NCBI GenBank assembly: GCA_028355015.1
Contig: JAOMRN010000002.1
Span: 186,001 to 250,000, forward strand
Length of the DNA: 64,000 nt
Source: MGIIb-O2 sp002494975
GTDB lineage: Archaea; Thermoplasmatota; Poseidoniia; Poseidoniales; Thalassarchaeaceae
Reading direction: 5' to 3'
Position numbers and translations under genes: made by a program. The notes beneath the pieces were generated by a model, which worked only from the letters and a program-made list of their open reading frames with translations, was not told the origin of the DNA and did no database searches. Shown here one piece after another: positions 17,693 to 27,000 of this stretch (within the stretch, counting starts at the first letter, position 1; each line of letters opens with the position of its first letter).

Positions 17693-18751
17693 ATGAAAAA
17701 TCGTTCACTGGAAGAGATTGCGTCTTTTGTTAGAGATTTGGGCAGTGAATGTACATGCTTGGTCATCCATAAAAATATGTTGATTTCGGGGTCGAAAGAT
17801 GGAAGAATAGTTTCTTGGGACATTGATAATGGGCATGAAAAATGGCAATGTAAAGTAGATGGCCCCATTTCAGATATAGGTATAAGTGATAGAATTTATT
17901 TTACCGCTTCTGCCGAATTACATGCAATGAAAATTGAAACTGGAGAATTAGAATGGACTGTAGATATAGGAGGCTCTAGTGATTTGATTAAAATTGACAA
18001 TGATTCAATATGGGTAACTTCTTCATTATATGAAATAGAAGTCCAGGATTATACGGAAACAACCTTACTCAAGTTTGATAGGAATTCAAAATTAATTAAA
18101 AAAATTATTTTTGAAGAAAAACCATGGTTTATTGGGATGTCATCGAATGATTTAGTTTTAGGTATCGGAAGACCAAGGTGTGGTTGTTTATTTGTAAATA
18201 GCGATTATGTATTATCTCATAAGAAAATTGAAGGAAATAGTCCCATTACTATGGGAATTGAAACTGAATTAGGTTTCTTACTCGGGCATAGTAATGGTAT
18301 GGTTACAGAAATTAAGGATGGTGTGATGGATATAATACAATTTGAAGAATACCCTATAAGTTCAGTCCTGAAAAACGAACATTATTTGTGTGTAGGTAAT
18401 GATAATGGAACTATTATTTCATCAAAAGACTGGGAAAGAAATTTCGTTGGAAAAATTGACTGTTTAATAAAAATTGATAGCTCAATATGGGCATCTAATA
18501 CTGCTAATGAAAATAATATCTATGTTTTAGATGAGGATAATGGCAATACTAAATATAAAATAAATCATGATTCTAGAGTTAGATTAATAAAATATATTAA
18601 TGGAAAAATTGCTTTATCAGACCAGAAAGGAAAAGTTATCCTTCTAGAAGAAGATGTCGTATTTAGGAGACTGAATGAAGTTAGTGAAATCGTTCAAGAT
18701 CAAGAGAAAAGAGATTTGTTAAAAAAACGATTAAGAGCACTTCGTAAGTGA
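17693..18751 (+). CDS. WD40/PQQ-like beta-propeller protein
   Basis: Function unknown; 352 residues with recurring blade-like motifs such as LISGSKDGRIVSWDIDNGHEKW, ELHAMKIETGELEWTVDI, LLGHSNGMVTEIKDG and ENNIYVLDEDNGNTKY. The pattern of a turn, a W or Y, and a G-x-x-x-W ending is typical of WD40 or PQQ-type propellers with about seven blades. The C-terminus is a charged helix (EVSEIVQDQEKRDLLKKRLRALRK) that may be a coiled coil or nucleic-acid contact. No signal peptide, so it acts in the cytoplasm, probably as an interaction scaffold. GTG 17690 is an alternative start. Immediately followed by the RNA candidate at 18.8 kb. Confidence 0.7.
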   Translation: MKNRSLEEIASFVRDLGSECTCLVIHKNMLISGSKDGRIVSWDIDNGHEKWQCKVDGPISDIGISDRIYFTASAELHAMKIETGELEWTVDIGGSSDLIKIDNDSIWVTSSLYEIEVQDYTETTLLKFDRNSKLIKKIIFEEKPWFIGMSSNDLVLGIGRPRCGCLFVNSDYVLSHKKIEGNSPITMGIETELGFLLGHSNGMVTEIKDGVMDIIQFEEYPISSVLKNEHYLCVGNDNGTIISSKDWERNFVGKIDCLIKIDSSIWASNTANENNIYVLDEDNGNTKYKINHDSRVRLIKYINGKIALSDQKGKVILLEEDVVFRRLNEVSEIVQDQEKRDLLKKRLRALRK

Positions 18752-18789
18752 TTTATTGCAGTGGAAATTAACGTCAAATAACCTCTGTT

Positions 18790-19500
18790 TCCGGTGGACT
18801 GCGGCCTGATTAGAGAAAGGTTTAAGAGCCGCAGCCGTCCCTGAGAACTTTGCTGCTCCAGTGGAGGAGTGTGGGCGTGTTAATTCACGACCCGCGGGCC
18901 ACAAAAACCGAGCTCCGAAAAGGAGCAGTAAAATCGGAAATCGAAAGAGATCCGAGGAATAGTCAAAACGTCTGTGGACGTAGAGACGACGGGAGAACTG
19001 AGATGGGAAAGAACTGGACGAAAGGAAAGGGAAAGAACTCACAGAGGAAGTATGGAAAACAACACCGAACCGGAAACGGGGAAAACATAACCGAAATACA
19101 AAACTATCCCGAAGAGGTACACGAGCGAAGAGAGAGGACCAGAGATGGGACAAACTTGAGGCGCGTATGTGAGGAAATGAAGATGAAGAAAACTGGACGA
19201 AAGGAAGGGGAAAAGAAACAGAATGGAAACACATTGAGAACAAGAGCGGGAAACCGTGGAGGATTAGTACTGAGACGTGGAAATAACTGGTGAGAGCTAG
19301 GGAAAAAAGCGAACACGGGTTGAAAGAAGAGATTCTTGATACTCGGAAAAGGACGAAGAGAGAGCATGAAGTCTCCGAGTCATCTACCCCAGGGGAGTAG
19401 GAACCTTACGGAACCTACAAACTTGGGACCCTGCGGAGTTAGCAGAGGGTAATGATCCCCCAATGTTCAGAACCCACTGCTAGCTCCCACCTATTCGGTA
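18790..19500 (+). ncRNA. Long, purine-rich structured RNA candidate of unknown class
   Basis: The 763-bp space between the propeller gene and fumC has no credible protein. The plus strand is strongly purine-rich in 18.9-19.38 kb, unlike the flanking genes. Local stems: CTGCGGC 18799-18805 with GCCGCAG 18828-18834; GTGGGCGTG 18871-18879 with CACG-a-CCCGC to 18895; GCTCC-GAAAA-GGAGC 18912-18926; ACTCGGA 19341-19347 with TCCGAGT 19374-19380; a CTAC..GTAG hairpin at 19384-19400; CCCTGC 19429-19434 with GCAG-a-GG to 19448, enclosed by TTGGG/CCCAA at 19423-19463. GGTGG at 18793 can pair with CCACC at 19487, closing the whole molecule. Short strings recall RNase P RNA (ACAGAA 19219, CAGAACCC 19468) but order and spacing do not fit well. 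The strand is chosen from the purine bias. Confidence 0.55.
19012..19206 (+). repeat. Spaced 16-bp direct repeat inside the RNA candidate
   Basis: AACTGGACGAAAGGAA occurs at 19012-19027 and again at 19191-19206, each followed by a similar G/A-rich run. A second shared string, GAGATGGGA, precedes both by different distances (near 19000 and 19142). This suggests an internal duplication or repeated protein-binding or structural module within the putative RNA. Confidence 0.6.
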
Positions 19501-19514
19501 TATTCGCCTGACTT

Positions 19515-21119
19515 TTACTTCTTATTAGGTCCAATCATTTCTTCAGGCTTAACCCAATTATCAAACTGATGATTATTTAATAATCCGAGTTCTAGAGCGC
19601 TTTCTCTCAATGTTAAATTATTTTTATGTGCATTTTTAGCAATCTTTGCGGCATTATCATAACCAATATGGGGATTCAATGCAGTTACAAGCATTAATGA
19701 ATTTTCTAAATGCTGGGAAATTTTTTCAATATTAGCTTGTAATCCGTCAATACATTTTTCAGAAAATGAAATACAAGTATCGGATAGTATCCTGATACTA
19801 TGGAGAAGATTGTGTATCATCATAGGCTTATACACATTTAATTCAAAATTACCTTGACTTCCACCTATTGATATTGCAATATTATTTCCCATTACTTGGC
19901 AACAAACCATTGTCATTGCTTCTGCTTGAGTAGGATTTACTTTACCGGGCATAATACTAGACCCGGGTTCGTTCGCTGGGAGAGATAATTCACCAAAACC
20001 GCACCTGGGGCCTGACCCCAACCATCTCACGTCATTAGCTATTTTCATTAAAGATGCAGAAAGAGTATTCAGCATCCCAGAAGTTGCAACAATTGCATCA
20101 TGAGCCCCCAATTGAGCGAATTTATTTTCTGCACTGACAAAGTCTAAAGATGTGTAAGTTGCTATTTTCCCGGCTACTTTTTCTGCAAAATCTGGATGGG
20201 TGTTAAGCCCTGTCCCCACAGCGGTACCTCCGAGTGCGAGTTCTAAAAGATCTTGTTGGGAATTTTCTATACGAGAAATATCAGAATCTAACATTGAAAC
20301 ATATGCACTAAATTCTTGACCTAAAGTCAATGGTACGGCATCCATTAAGTGGGTGCGGCCAATCTTTACTATATTCGAAAATTCTTTTGATTTGACATCT
20401 AAAGAGTTTCTAAGAGTCATAATAGCAGGGATTAAACGATGTTGAATTTCTTCAGCAGCAGCGATATGCATTGCAGTGGGAAATGTATCATTACTAGATT
20501 GAGCTCTATTGACATGATCATTTGGGTGTACTGGAGTTTTGCTCCCTAGACGGCCATTTGTTAGCTCAATAGCACGATTTGCAATTACTTCATTAGCATT
20601 CATGTTAGTTTGTGTACCTGAACCTGTCTGCCAAACACGTAAAGGAAAATGGTCATTTAGACTACCGGCAATTACTTCGTCACAAGCAGAAGAAATTAAC
20701 GCACCTATTTTAGAATCTAACTCGTTTAATTCTACATTTGTCTCTGCTGCAGATTTCTTGAGAATCCCAAAGGCACGTATCATCGCATGAGGCATTGTAT
20801 CTTCTCCTATATTGAAATTAATCAATGAACGAGCCGTTTGAGCGCCATAATAGCGATCGGAGGGGACTTCAACTTCCCCCATAGTATCTTTTTCGATTCT
20901 CATAAAATCTTTTTCGCCACGGGCGGTCTTTGATTCACCTTTAGGCTCATATGGTTGAGGGTTTCTCTCGGAAAAAAGTGCATTTTCAATCATTTTTGAT
21001 ATTGTTGCAGAACGTCCATCATTCTGACCTTTACCTACCTTTTTATCTAATTTTTTAGCTAAATCTTCTGGTATACTTATGCTTAGGATACGTCTATCGC
21101 CCGCTCGATGTTTGGCCAT
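19515..21119 (-). CDS. fumC: Class II fumarate hydratase with N-terminal ribbon-helix-helix domain
   Basis: Reversibly hydrates fumarate to malate in the TCA cycle. The C-terminal 460 residues, starting at MRIEKDTMGEVEVP (residue 73), are a standard FumC of normal length with the superfamily signature GSSIMPGKVNPTQ, plus SGTQTNMNANEV and the active-site stretch SSNDTFPTA. Residues 10-50 (ILSISIPEDLAKKLDKKV then RSATISKMIENAL) read as a CopG/MetJ-like ribbon-helix-helix DNA-binding domain, followed by a Pro/Lys-rich linker. An AT-rich TATA-like element sits 21-30 bp upstream of the first ATG, while nothing comparable precedes Met73, which supports the long product. A start at 20903 giving plain FumC remains possible. 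Confidence 0.93.
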   Translation of the reverse strand: MAKHRAGDRRILSISIPEDLAKKLDKKVGKGQNDGRSATISKMIENALFSERNPQPYEPKGESKTARGEKDFMRIEKDTMGEVEVPSDRYYGAQTARSLINFNIGEDTMPHAMIRAFGILKKSAAETNVELNELDSKIGALISSACDEVIAGSLNDHFPLRVWQTGSGTQTNMNANEVIANRAIELTNGRLGSKTPVHPNDHVNRAQSSNDTFPTAMHIAAAEEIQHRLIPAIMTLRNSLDVKSKEFSNIVKIGRTHLMDAVPLTLGQEFSAYVSMLDSDISRIENSQQDLLELALGGTAVGTGLNTHPDFAEKVAGKIATYTSLDFVSAENKFAQLGAHDAIVATSGMLNTLSASLMKIANDVRWLGSGPRCGFGELSLPANEPGSSIMPGKVNPTQAEAMTMVCCQVMGNNIAISIGGSQGNFELNVYKPMMIHNLLHSIRILSDTCISFSEKCIDGLQANIEKISQHLENSLMLVTALNPHIGYDNAAKIAKNAHKNNLTLRESALELGLLNNHQFDNWVKPEEMIGPNKK

Positions 21120-21139
21120 AAATAATCTAGTTAATAAGT

Positions 21140-21149
21140 TATTAATAAA
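21140..21149 (-). promoter_or_regulatory. TATA-like element of the RHH-fumarase gene
   Basis: On the minus strand this reads TTTATTAATA and lies 21-30 bases before the ATG at 21119, the spacing expected of an archaeal TATA box giving a leaderless or nearly leaderless transcript. It therefore places the transcription start at the long-form start codon and supports translation of the ribbon-helix-helix domain together with fumarase. Confidence 0.45.
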
Positions 21150-21202
21150 CTTACGGTAAAGAAGAGCAGTATATTGATTAAAATTTTATAAAAATTACAA
21201 AA

Positions 21203-21670
21203 TCAGAGCCTTTGGACAGAGATTATCTGCATAGGTGTTTCTGGTTTGTCACGAAAATCTGTTGGTTGGGACTCAATTTGTTTAACTATATCCATCCCCT
21301 TTATGACTTCTCCGAAAACAGCATGATTTCCATTAAGCCAAGGCGTAGGGACCGTAGTTAGAAAGAATTGGGAACCTCCAGTATTCTTACCTGCATTGGC
21401 CATGGAAAATAGACCTGGGCGATCATGAGCTTTTGCAAGTGCTGCTGATTCGCAGGGGATTTGCCACCCTGGGCCTCCGGTTCCCGCTGCACGGCTATCT
21501 GGGTCCTTAGATTTAGGACAACCTCCTTGAATCATAAAATCTTTGATAATCCTATGGAAATGTAATCCATTGTAGAATCCAGAATCTACTAATTTTAAGA
21601 AATTACCCGTAGTCTCTGGGCAATCTGTTGTATAAAGTTCAATTTGTATTTCTCCTAAAGTAGTCGACAT
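21203..21670 (-). CDS. Peptidyl-prolyl cis-trans isomerase, cyclophilin type
   Basis: Cytoplasmic cyclophilin that speeds proline isomerisation during folding. From ATG 21670 the protein has 155 residues beginning MSTTLGEIQIELYT, the exact start expected for small prokaryotic cyclophilins. Signature segments are GLHFHRIIKDFMIQGG with the catalytic Arg, GPGWQIPCE, LFSMANAGKNTGGSQFFLT and WLNGNHAVFGEV. The frame stays open to 22159, but the extra 160 residues overlap the divergent zinc-ribbon gene and have no folded-domain character, so that extension is rejected. ATG 21685 is a second option. The gene precedes fumC on the same strand with an 83-bp gap. Confidence 0.95.
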   Translation of the reverse strand: MSTTLGEIQIELYTTDCPETTGNFLKLVDSGFYNGLHFHRIIKDFMIQGGCPKSKDPDSRAAGTGGPGWQIPCESAALAKAHDRPGLFSMANAGKNTGGSQFFLTTVPTPWLNGNHAVFGEVIKGMDIVKQIESQPTDFRDKPETPMQIISVQRL

Positions 21671-21770
21671 TTGTACTAAGGTCATGCCTATCCGAAGTAA
21701 CTTGTGTTCAAGAGGATAATGGTCTAGTGCCGTGACAATACTAATGTGGTGTATCGCACTTGACATTTCT

Positions 21771-22877
21771 ATGAGTGAGCTCAGTGAGCATACCTGCCCT
21801 CGATGTAAATTAGCATTATACATCGAAACCAGTGAACAAGCACAAGGCGTAGATTTACTGATTTGTAAAGAGTGCTGGGGAGTAGCGGTTGCTGCTAAAT
21901 CGATGGATTCTGTTATCTCAAACGGAAATGAGTTAGATGAACTGAACGAGGAATCATATGTAGGAAGTGGTTGCGATTGTCCTATTTGTTCTACTGAAAT
22001 GAAGGAAATTGAATTGGATATCCCTGAAGAAGTTAAAGAGAAATTAAGTTTGATCGACGGATCTACTCCTAAAAAAGTCATAATTGATTCTTGTGAAAAT
22101 TGCCCTACATTCTGGTTCGATGCAGGAGAACTAGACCTTCTAAATGGAATAAAACCCAAAGTGCGGAATCCGAAATCATATGATTCTAACTCGAATAGAC
22201 TAATTGATGATCAAACACTGACTGAAGAAGATATTAAACAAAAAATGATGATTAGGAGGCTTTCTGGATTAGGAGTATTGATCTTTTCTGCTATGATGAT
22301 GGGGAGTGGAGGCGTCATTATGACGGTTGGAGCAGCCATTTTAGGGCTCGGCGGATTAATTGCAATGGTATCTAGTGACCCTGAAAAATCCCTGAATAAA
22401 GGTACCTGTGATAAATGTCGTATGAAAAATAAATCATTAGCTTGGAATTGTCAAAGCGGAGGGTGTTGGGCACATATTTGTACGGATTGTCAAACCATAG
22501 GTTCGGACCCTGTGGAAGCCTATGCTAAAACTCTCGGACAAGTCGCAATAGGGACCGTAGTAGTAGGCGTAGGCGTGATAGCACTTTTCGCCATAGCCGA
22601 GGGAGGTGGCGCTGGCATCGTAGACTTACCTGGTGGTTTTGGAGGATCAAAGACTGAGAAAAAATCGAAGAACCCACTTTTACTTTGTATGAAATGTGCT
22701 TTAGAGACCGAAGAAAGAAAGAAAACTCGTCAGTTAAAAGCACAGGGAGAAGATGTTTCATCAGCAGAAAAAGAAATCGCCTCAGATGGTTATTGCAGTC
22801 ACGTAGACTCCCTAAATGGGAAAAAATGCAAGAGAGTAGAATTTAGAAAAACTGGCCTATGTTATGTTCATAAATAA
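21771..22877 (+). CDS. Zinc-ribbon membrane protein (TFIIB-type zinc finger domains)
   Basis: Function unknown; about 368 residues from ATG 21771. Two N-terminal zinc ribbons are seen: CPRCKLALYIETSEQ with ICKECWGVAV, and CPICSTEMKEIE with CENCPTFWFDAGELDLL; the second has the W-F-D-x-G-E-L signature of zf-TFIIB domains. Next come two membrane helices (LIFSAMMMGSGGVIMTVGAAILGLGGLIAMV), a Cys/His cluster (CDKCRMKNKSLAWNCQSGGCWAHICTDC), a third hydrophobic helix (VAIGTVVVGVGVIALFAIAEGG), and a C-terminal Cys/His motif (YCSHVDSLNGKKCKRV). Likely a membrane-bound zinc-dependent adaptor. Divergent from the cyclophilin gene, sharing a promoter region of about 100 bp. Confidence 0.75.
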   Translation: MSELSEHTCPRCKLALYIETSEQAQGVDLLICKECWGVAVAAKSMDSVISNGNELDELNEESYVGSGCDCPICSTEMKEIELDIPEEVKEKLSLIDGSTPKKVIIDSCENCPTFWFDAGELDLLNGIKPKVRNPKSYDSNSNRLIDDQTLTEEDIKQKMMIRRLSGLGVLIFSAMMMGSGGVIMTVGAAILGLGGLIAMVSSDPEKSLNKGTCDKCRMKNKSLAWNCQSGGCWAHICTDCQTIGSDPVEAYAKTLGQVAIGTVVVGVGVIALFAIAEGGGAGIVDLPGGFGGSKTEKKSKNPLLLCMKCALETEERKKTRQLKAQGEDVSSAEKEIASDGYCSHVDSLNGKKCKRVEFRKTGLCYVHK

Positions 22878-22894
22878 ATGGATAAAATAAATAA

Positions 22895-23293
22895 TTAGGC
22901 TATTGTAGATCCTAATAAAACACCATCTGGTAATTCAAGAAGATTAACTGAACCGTCTGGGTCTAGCGCCCCTAAGATTAGGAATTGAGAAACAAAACCC
23001 CCGGGTAATGTCTTGTCTCCGAGATTAACTGCACCAACAACTAACCGCCCGATTAATTCACTTCTAGAATAGTTAGTAATCTGCGCAGAACTAGATAATT
23101 CTCCTATTACCGGCCCGAAGTCAACTCGGATTTTATAGGACGGTTTTCTCATTTCAGGATATTCTGAAACGTCGATTATTTTTCCAGATCTCATGTCTAA
23201 AGAAAAATAATCATTGACACTAACATATTCTTTTCTAAGTAATTTTTCTGGATGATAGGGGAGATTGTCTGGATCAATTTGGTGTTGGCTCAT
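22895..23293 (-). CDS. csaA: tRNA-binding domain protein, CsaA-like
   Basis: A stand-alone OB-fold tRNA-binding protein of 132 residues, like CsaA or the C-terminal domain of methionyl-tRNA synthetase. The core runs DMRSGKIIDVSEYPEMRKPSYKIRVDFG, then SSAQITNYSRSELIGRLVVGAVNLG and FVSQFLILGALD, matching the CsaA pattern with its QIT and NL-x-P-x-x-G segments. In bacteria CsaA has been described as an export chaperone; the archaeal role is not settled and tRNA binding or dimeric partner binding is inferred. The start directly abuts the pyrE stop, so the genes form an operon. Confidence 0.88.
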   Translation of the reverse strand: MSQHQIDPDNLPYHPEKLLRKEYVSVNDYFSLDMRSGKIIDVSEYPEMRKPSYKIRVDFGPVIGELSSSAQITNYSRSELIGRLVVGAVNLGDKTLPGGFVSQFLILGALDPDGSVNLLELPDGVLLGSTIA

Positions 23294-23878
23294 TCACTCA
23301 CCTGTGATATCAGAACGTAGAAGCAAAGGAATTAATGAAACTCCTGCTTCATTGAAGGCATCCATCCCCCCTTCCTGTCTATCAAGAATTGTTATACAAG
23401 CAACTACTTGGCAGCCCATTTCTGTTAATCTTTCTGACGCTTTAAGGGCAGACCCCCCCGTTGTCGTTACATCTTCCAATAATATTACTCGGTCACCTTT
23501 AGCTAGACTTGCTCCTTCAATGCCAGGGGGATTTCCTGTTTTCCTACCTCCTCGGCCTTTGGCTTCTTTACGGACCATGAAACCACGGATTTCGGAACCT
23601 TTGGGGGCCTTTGCTATGGCAATTCCGGTCAAAGGGACTGCTCCTAATTCTAGACCACCTATTGCATCGATTGAATCGAGGGAATCGATTTTTGAATGTA
23701 TTAGAACTCCCAGAAGATGAGCGCTCTCGGGATCCATCATTACTGGTTTCATATCAAAGAAATGGGGACTTTGTCTGCCACTGGCTAAAGTGAATAGTTC
23801 AGCAGGAGAATAGAGATAAGCTAACTCTCGAACTTTTTCTATTAAGCGTGATTTGGCATCATTTACACTTGTCGACAT
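23294..23878 (-). CDS. pyrE: Orotate phosphoribosyltransferase
   Basis: Transfers a phosphoribosyl group from PRPP to orotate in de novo pyrimidine synthesis, giving OMP. The 194 residues contain the PRPP-binding motif VILLEDVTTTGGSALKA near residue 125. Others are FTLASGRQSPHFFDMKP close to the N-terminus, GGLELGAVPLTGIAIA, and RKEAKGRGGRKTGNPPG, the flexible catalytic loop. Start codon context ATGTCGAC recurs at the cyclophilin and MptE-like genes. It is divergent from the PolD gene with 131 bp between starts and is followed without a gap by csaA. Confidence 0.95.
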   Translation of the reverse strand: MSTSVNDAKSRLIEKVRELAYLYSPAELFTLASGRQSPHFFDMKPVMMDPESAHLLGVLIHSKIDSLDSIDAIGGLELGAVPLTGIAIAKAPKGSEIRGFMVRKEAKGRGGRKTGNPPGIEGASLAKGDRVILLEDVTTTGGSALKASERLTEMGCQVVACITILDRQEGGMDAFNEAGVSLIPLLLRSDITGE

Positions 23879-24009
23879 ACTGCTTCCTCTTGTCTGCGGC
23901 GGAAGGGAATCGAATGAATGTTGTCACATTAAAATACTCGAATTGACATTGTTTACACTGAATGTTCTTGTGCGGCCGGTATCGTTGAGAGAATATTGAG
24001 TGGCAGGGG

Positions 24010-27000
24010 GTGGAGTATATCGAGGAAAAGATTAGTAAGAATTTGATAATTGACTACAGCCGTCTAGAACAAGAACAGAATTCATATGAATCTTGGTTAG
24101 AAGAACATACAGAGGCTGTTTATCAAATTGCGGCGGAAGCAAAGTCTAAAAAATTAGACTTTGAAAATGTTGTTGAGATTCCTCGAGCTTCTGATTTGGC
24201 TAGTAGGACAGAAAAACTGTTGGAAGATTATCTAGACGGTATGAAAATTGAAGAGGATTTGAGACATTTACTTAACACCACTGACAGAGAAAGTGCCTCA
24301 ATACAAATTGCAGTAGATGTAGCTAGAAAAATGAATGAGCAAACGCTAGATATGCAGAAATCAATAGATTGTGGACTAAGAGTAGGTTTGGCTGTCCTTA
24401 CTGAAGCGGTTTTAGTCGCACCATTAGATGGAATAGGAGATGTTAGAATATTAAATAACGCAGACGGAACTGAGTTTTTATCTATAGATTTTTGCGGACC
24501 TATTAGGGCAGCAGGCGGTACTGCTCAAGCGCTTGGTGTGCTTATTGGAGATATGGTGAGGAGAGAATTAGGATTAAACAGATACATCCCCACAACCCAA
24601 GAAGTTGAGCGGGTTAAAGAAGAATTTGGACTATATCGAGTAGGTTTGCAGTACAAGCCCCCGCCTGAAGAGATTGAAACTATAATGAGAGCATGTCCAG
24701 TAATGGTAAATGGGGAAGAAACCGAAAAAATCGAATGTGCTGGATATAAAGAAGTGAGAAATATTGTTAATTCAAATGGATCTTATCGTACAAGAATTCG
24801 AGGAGGTGTGATGCTGGTAATTGGAGAAGGTTTATGCCTCAAAGCACCGAAAGTTCAGAAACATACTGAAAGAATGAAGATTCAAGGGTGGGAATTCATA
24901 GCTCAGTTTGCAAATAAAAATAAAGGGAATGATAAAAATATAGAATCTTTCAAACCAAGACAAATCGCGCCAATTAGAAGATATATGGAAGACGTCATTG
25001 CAGGAAGACCTGTGTTTGGTGAACCAAATCAACCCGGTGGATTTAGACTTAGATATGGAAGAAGTCGGATTACCGGTTTAGCCGCAGCAGGGATGAATCC
25101 AATCACAATGGAAGCCATGGGGGGGTTTCTAGCAGTAGGTACACAGATGAAAATTGAAAGACCTGGGAAAGCGTGTGCAGTAACTCCTTGCTCAGAAATA
25201 GATGGCCCTACTGTATTAATGGAGGATGGCGGATTCCGAAGAATTAGGAATCTTGAGGATTGGAGATTAAATGTCGCTAATGTCAAATCTATTTGGGATG
25301 CTGGAGAAATATTGATTGGTTATGGGGAATTCCTTGAAAATAATAAAAATTTAGTTCCTTCGGCGTATAATAAAGATTGGTGGGCGTCTGATTTAGTTGA
25401 ATCTTTGGATATGCCTGTAAAGGTAGAAACTTTTGCTAATATATTGGGCTTGGAACGAAGTTCTTTACCTGAAGGGTTGCCATTTAATGGTGCAATAAAG
25501 AGAGGTGGTGAGAACCCATTAGATAGGAAATGGAGGAAACGTAAATGGGTGATGTATCTCCGAGAATTAGAATTAGATTGGGAAAAAATAAAATCAGTAT
25601 CATTAGAATATGGAACTGCAATTCCACCACCATGGAATCTATGGTGGTCCGATTTACCAATGACATTTATGCCTGTGATGATTCAACACTTAACAAATTC
25701 AAAAATTGTCGATGGGAATATCTGTATACCTAAAGTAGCATTAAAATGGCCTCGTGAAGAGATTCTCAAAGAGGAAGAATTACCACTTCAAATATCTGAA
25801 AAATGGCCTAGATGGACGGATGTAAAAAATAATGGAGTGTTAAAATCGTCCCTGATGACTCTAGGGGTGGAGCATTTTCATGAAGATGGAAACATAATTC
25901 TCGAAAAGAATTGGGAATCTCTCTTAGAAGGACTTGGATTGGAAATTTATCAAGATAATGTCAGGAAAAAGGTAGATATTGAATTACATATTAATCAAAG
26001 AGTTGAAAGAATTAAAAACGCTTATTCGATAATTAATCGCGAGTCTAAACGTGTTGAAGAATTAGAACATGAAAGAGATCTTGAAAGAATTGTAGCAACT
26101 ACCGCGGCGAGACAAGCTGGTATGAATATTCAAGAAACTGAAAAAGCGGGAGAAAAAGCTGCAATGAAGATTGTAGACAGTGGGACTGAAAATATCGAAG
26201 AATTATCTAAATCAAAAATTCTAATCGATGAAAATGAAGTCGAAAGAAGCCTCTGGATAGTGAGGAAAGTTTCAAATTTCAGATGGGAGGATTCTGTACC
26301 TTGTAGAATTGGGGCTAGAATGGGTAGGCCAGAAAAATCAGCAAGAAGAGAATTGAAGCCATTAACTCATGCGTTATACCCTATCGGTGAAAATGGTGGT
26401 TCACAGAAATTACTCATACAGGCTGCTAATAAGGGGAGAATCCGAGTCGAAATGGGGAGAAGAATTTGTCAAGAGTGTGGAAAAGAGTCCCCTAATCTTA
26501 TTTGTCACAATAGAATTCTAGCGAGTGACGCTACAGAGTGTGGCGGTAAAACAATAGAGAGGAAATCTAGAGGGAGCAATAATAGGAGAAGAAAGGGAGA
26601 AAGAACTACTGTCGAATTAGATAAATTACTGGAAGTGAAAAGAAGATCATTGGGCTTAGATAGATTACCTAAAATAATCAAAGCACAGAAAGAGTTGCTC
26701 TCTGTTGGCCAAACGCCTGAACCTATTGAAAAAGGTATTCTTCGAGGTAAACACGGCGTTTCTGTATTCCGAGATGGAACATCCAGATACGATATGATTG
26801 ATGTTCCAGTTACTCATTTCAAGCCTAAGGAGATATATACTTCTTGGAATAAATTATACGACTTAGGTTATGAAAAAGATGTTTTTGGGGATGAATTATC
26901 TTCAGATGACCAAATTTTAGAATTATTCCCTCAAGACATCATACCATCTTTAAATGCTGAAGAACATTTAATCTCAACTTGTAATTTTGTAGATGACCTA

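Noticed and set aside
18850..19293. 147-codon plus-strand ORF and overlapping minus-strand ORFs (18731-19243, 19104-19367) in the gene-free segment
   Set aside because: All have extreme composition (Lys/Arg/Glu/Gly-rich on one strand, Phe/Ser/Pro-rich on the other) that follows from the purine bias, show no domain, and overlap strong RNA stems.
18790..19500. Firm assignment of the structured segment as RNase P RNA or SRP RNA
   Set aside because: Only short strings match. The universal helices P1, P2 and P4 could not be placed with the right order and spacing, and the length is unsuitable for either family.
21671..22159. N-terminal extension of the cyclophilin ORF
   Set aside because: It is antisense to the well-supported zinc-ribbon gene and has no domain; the cyclophilin begins properly at 21670.
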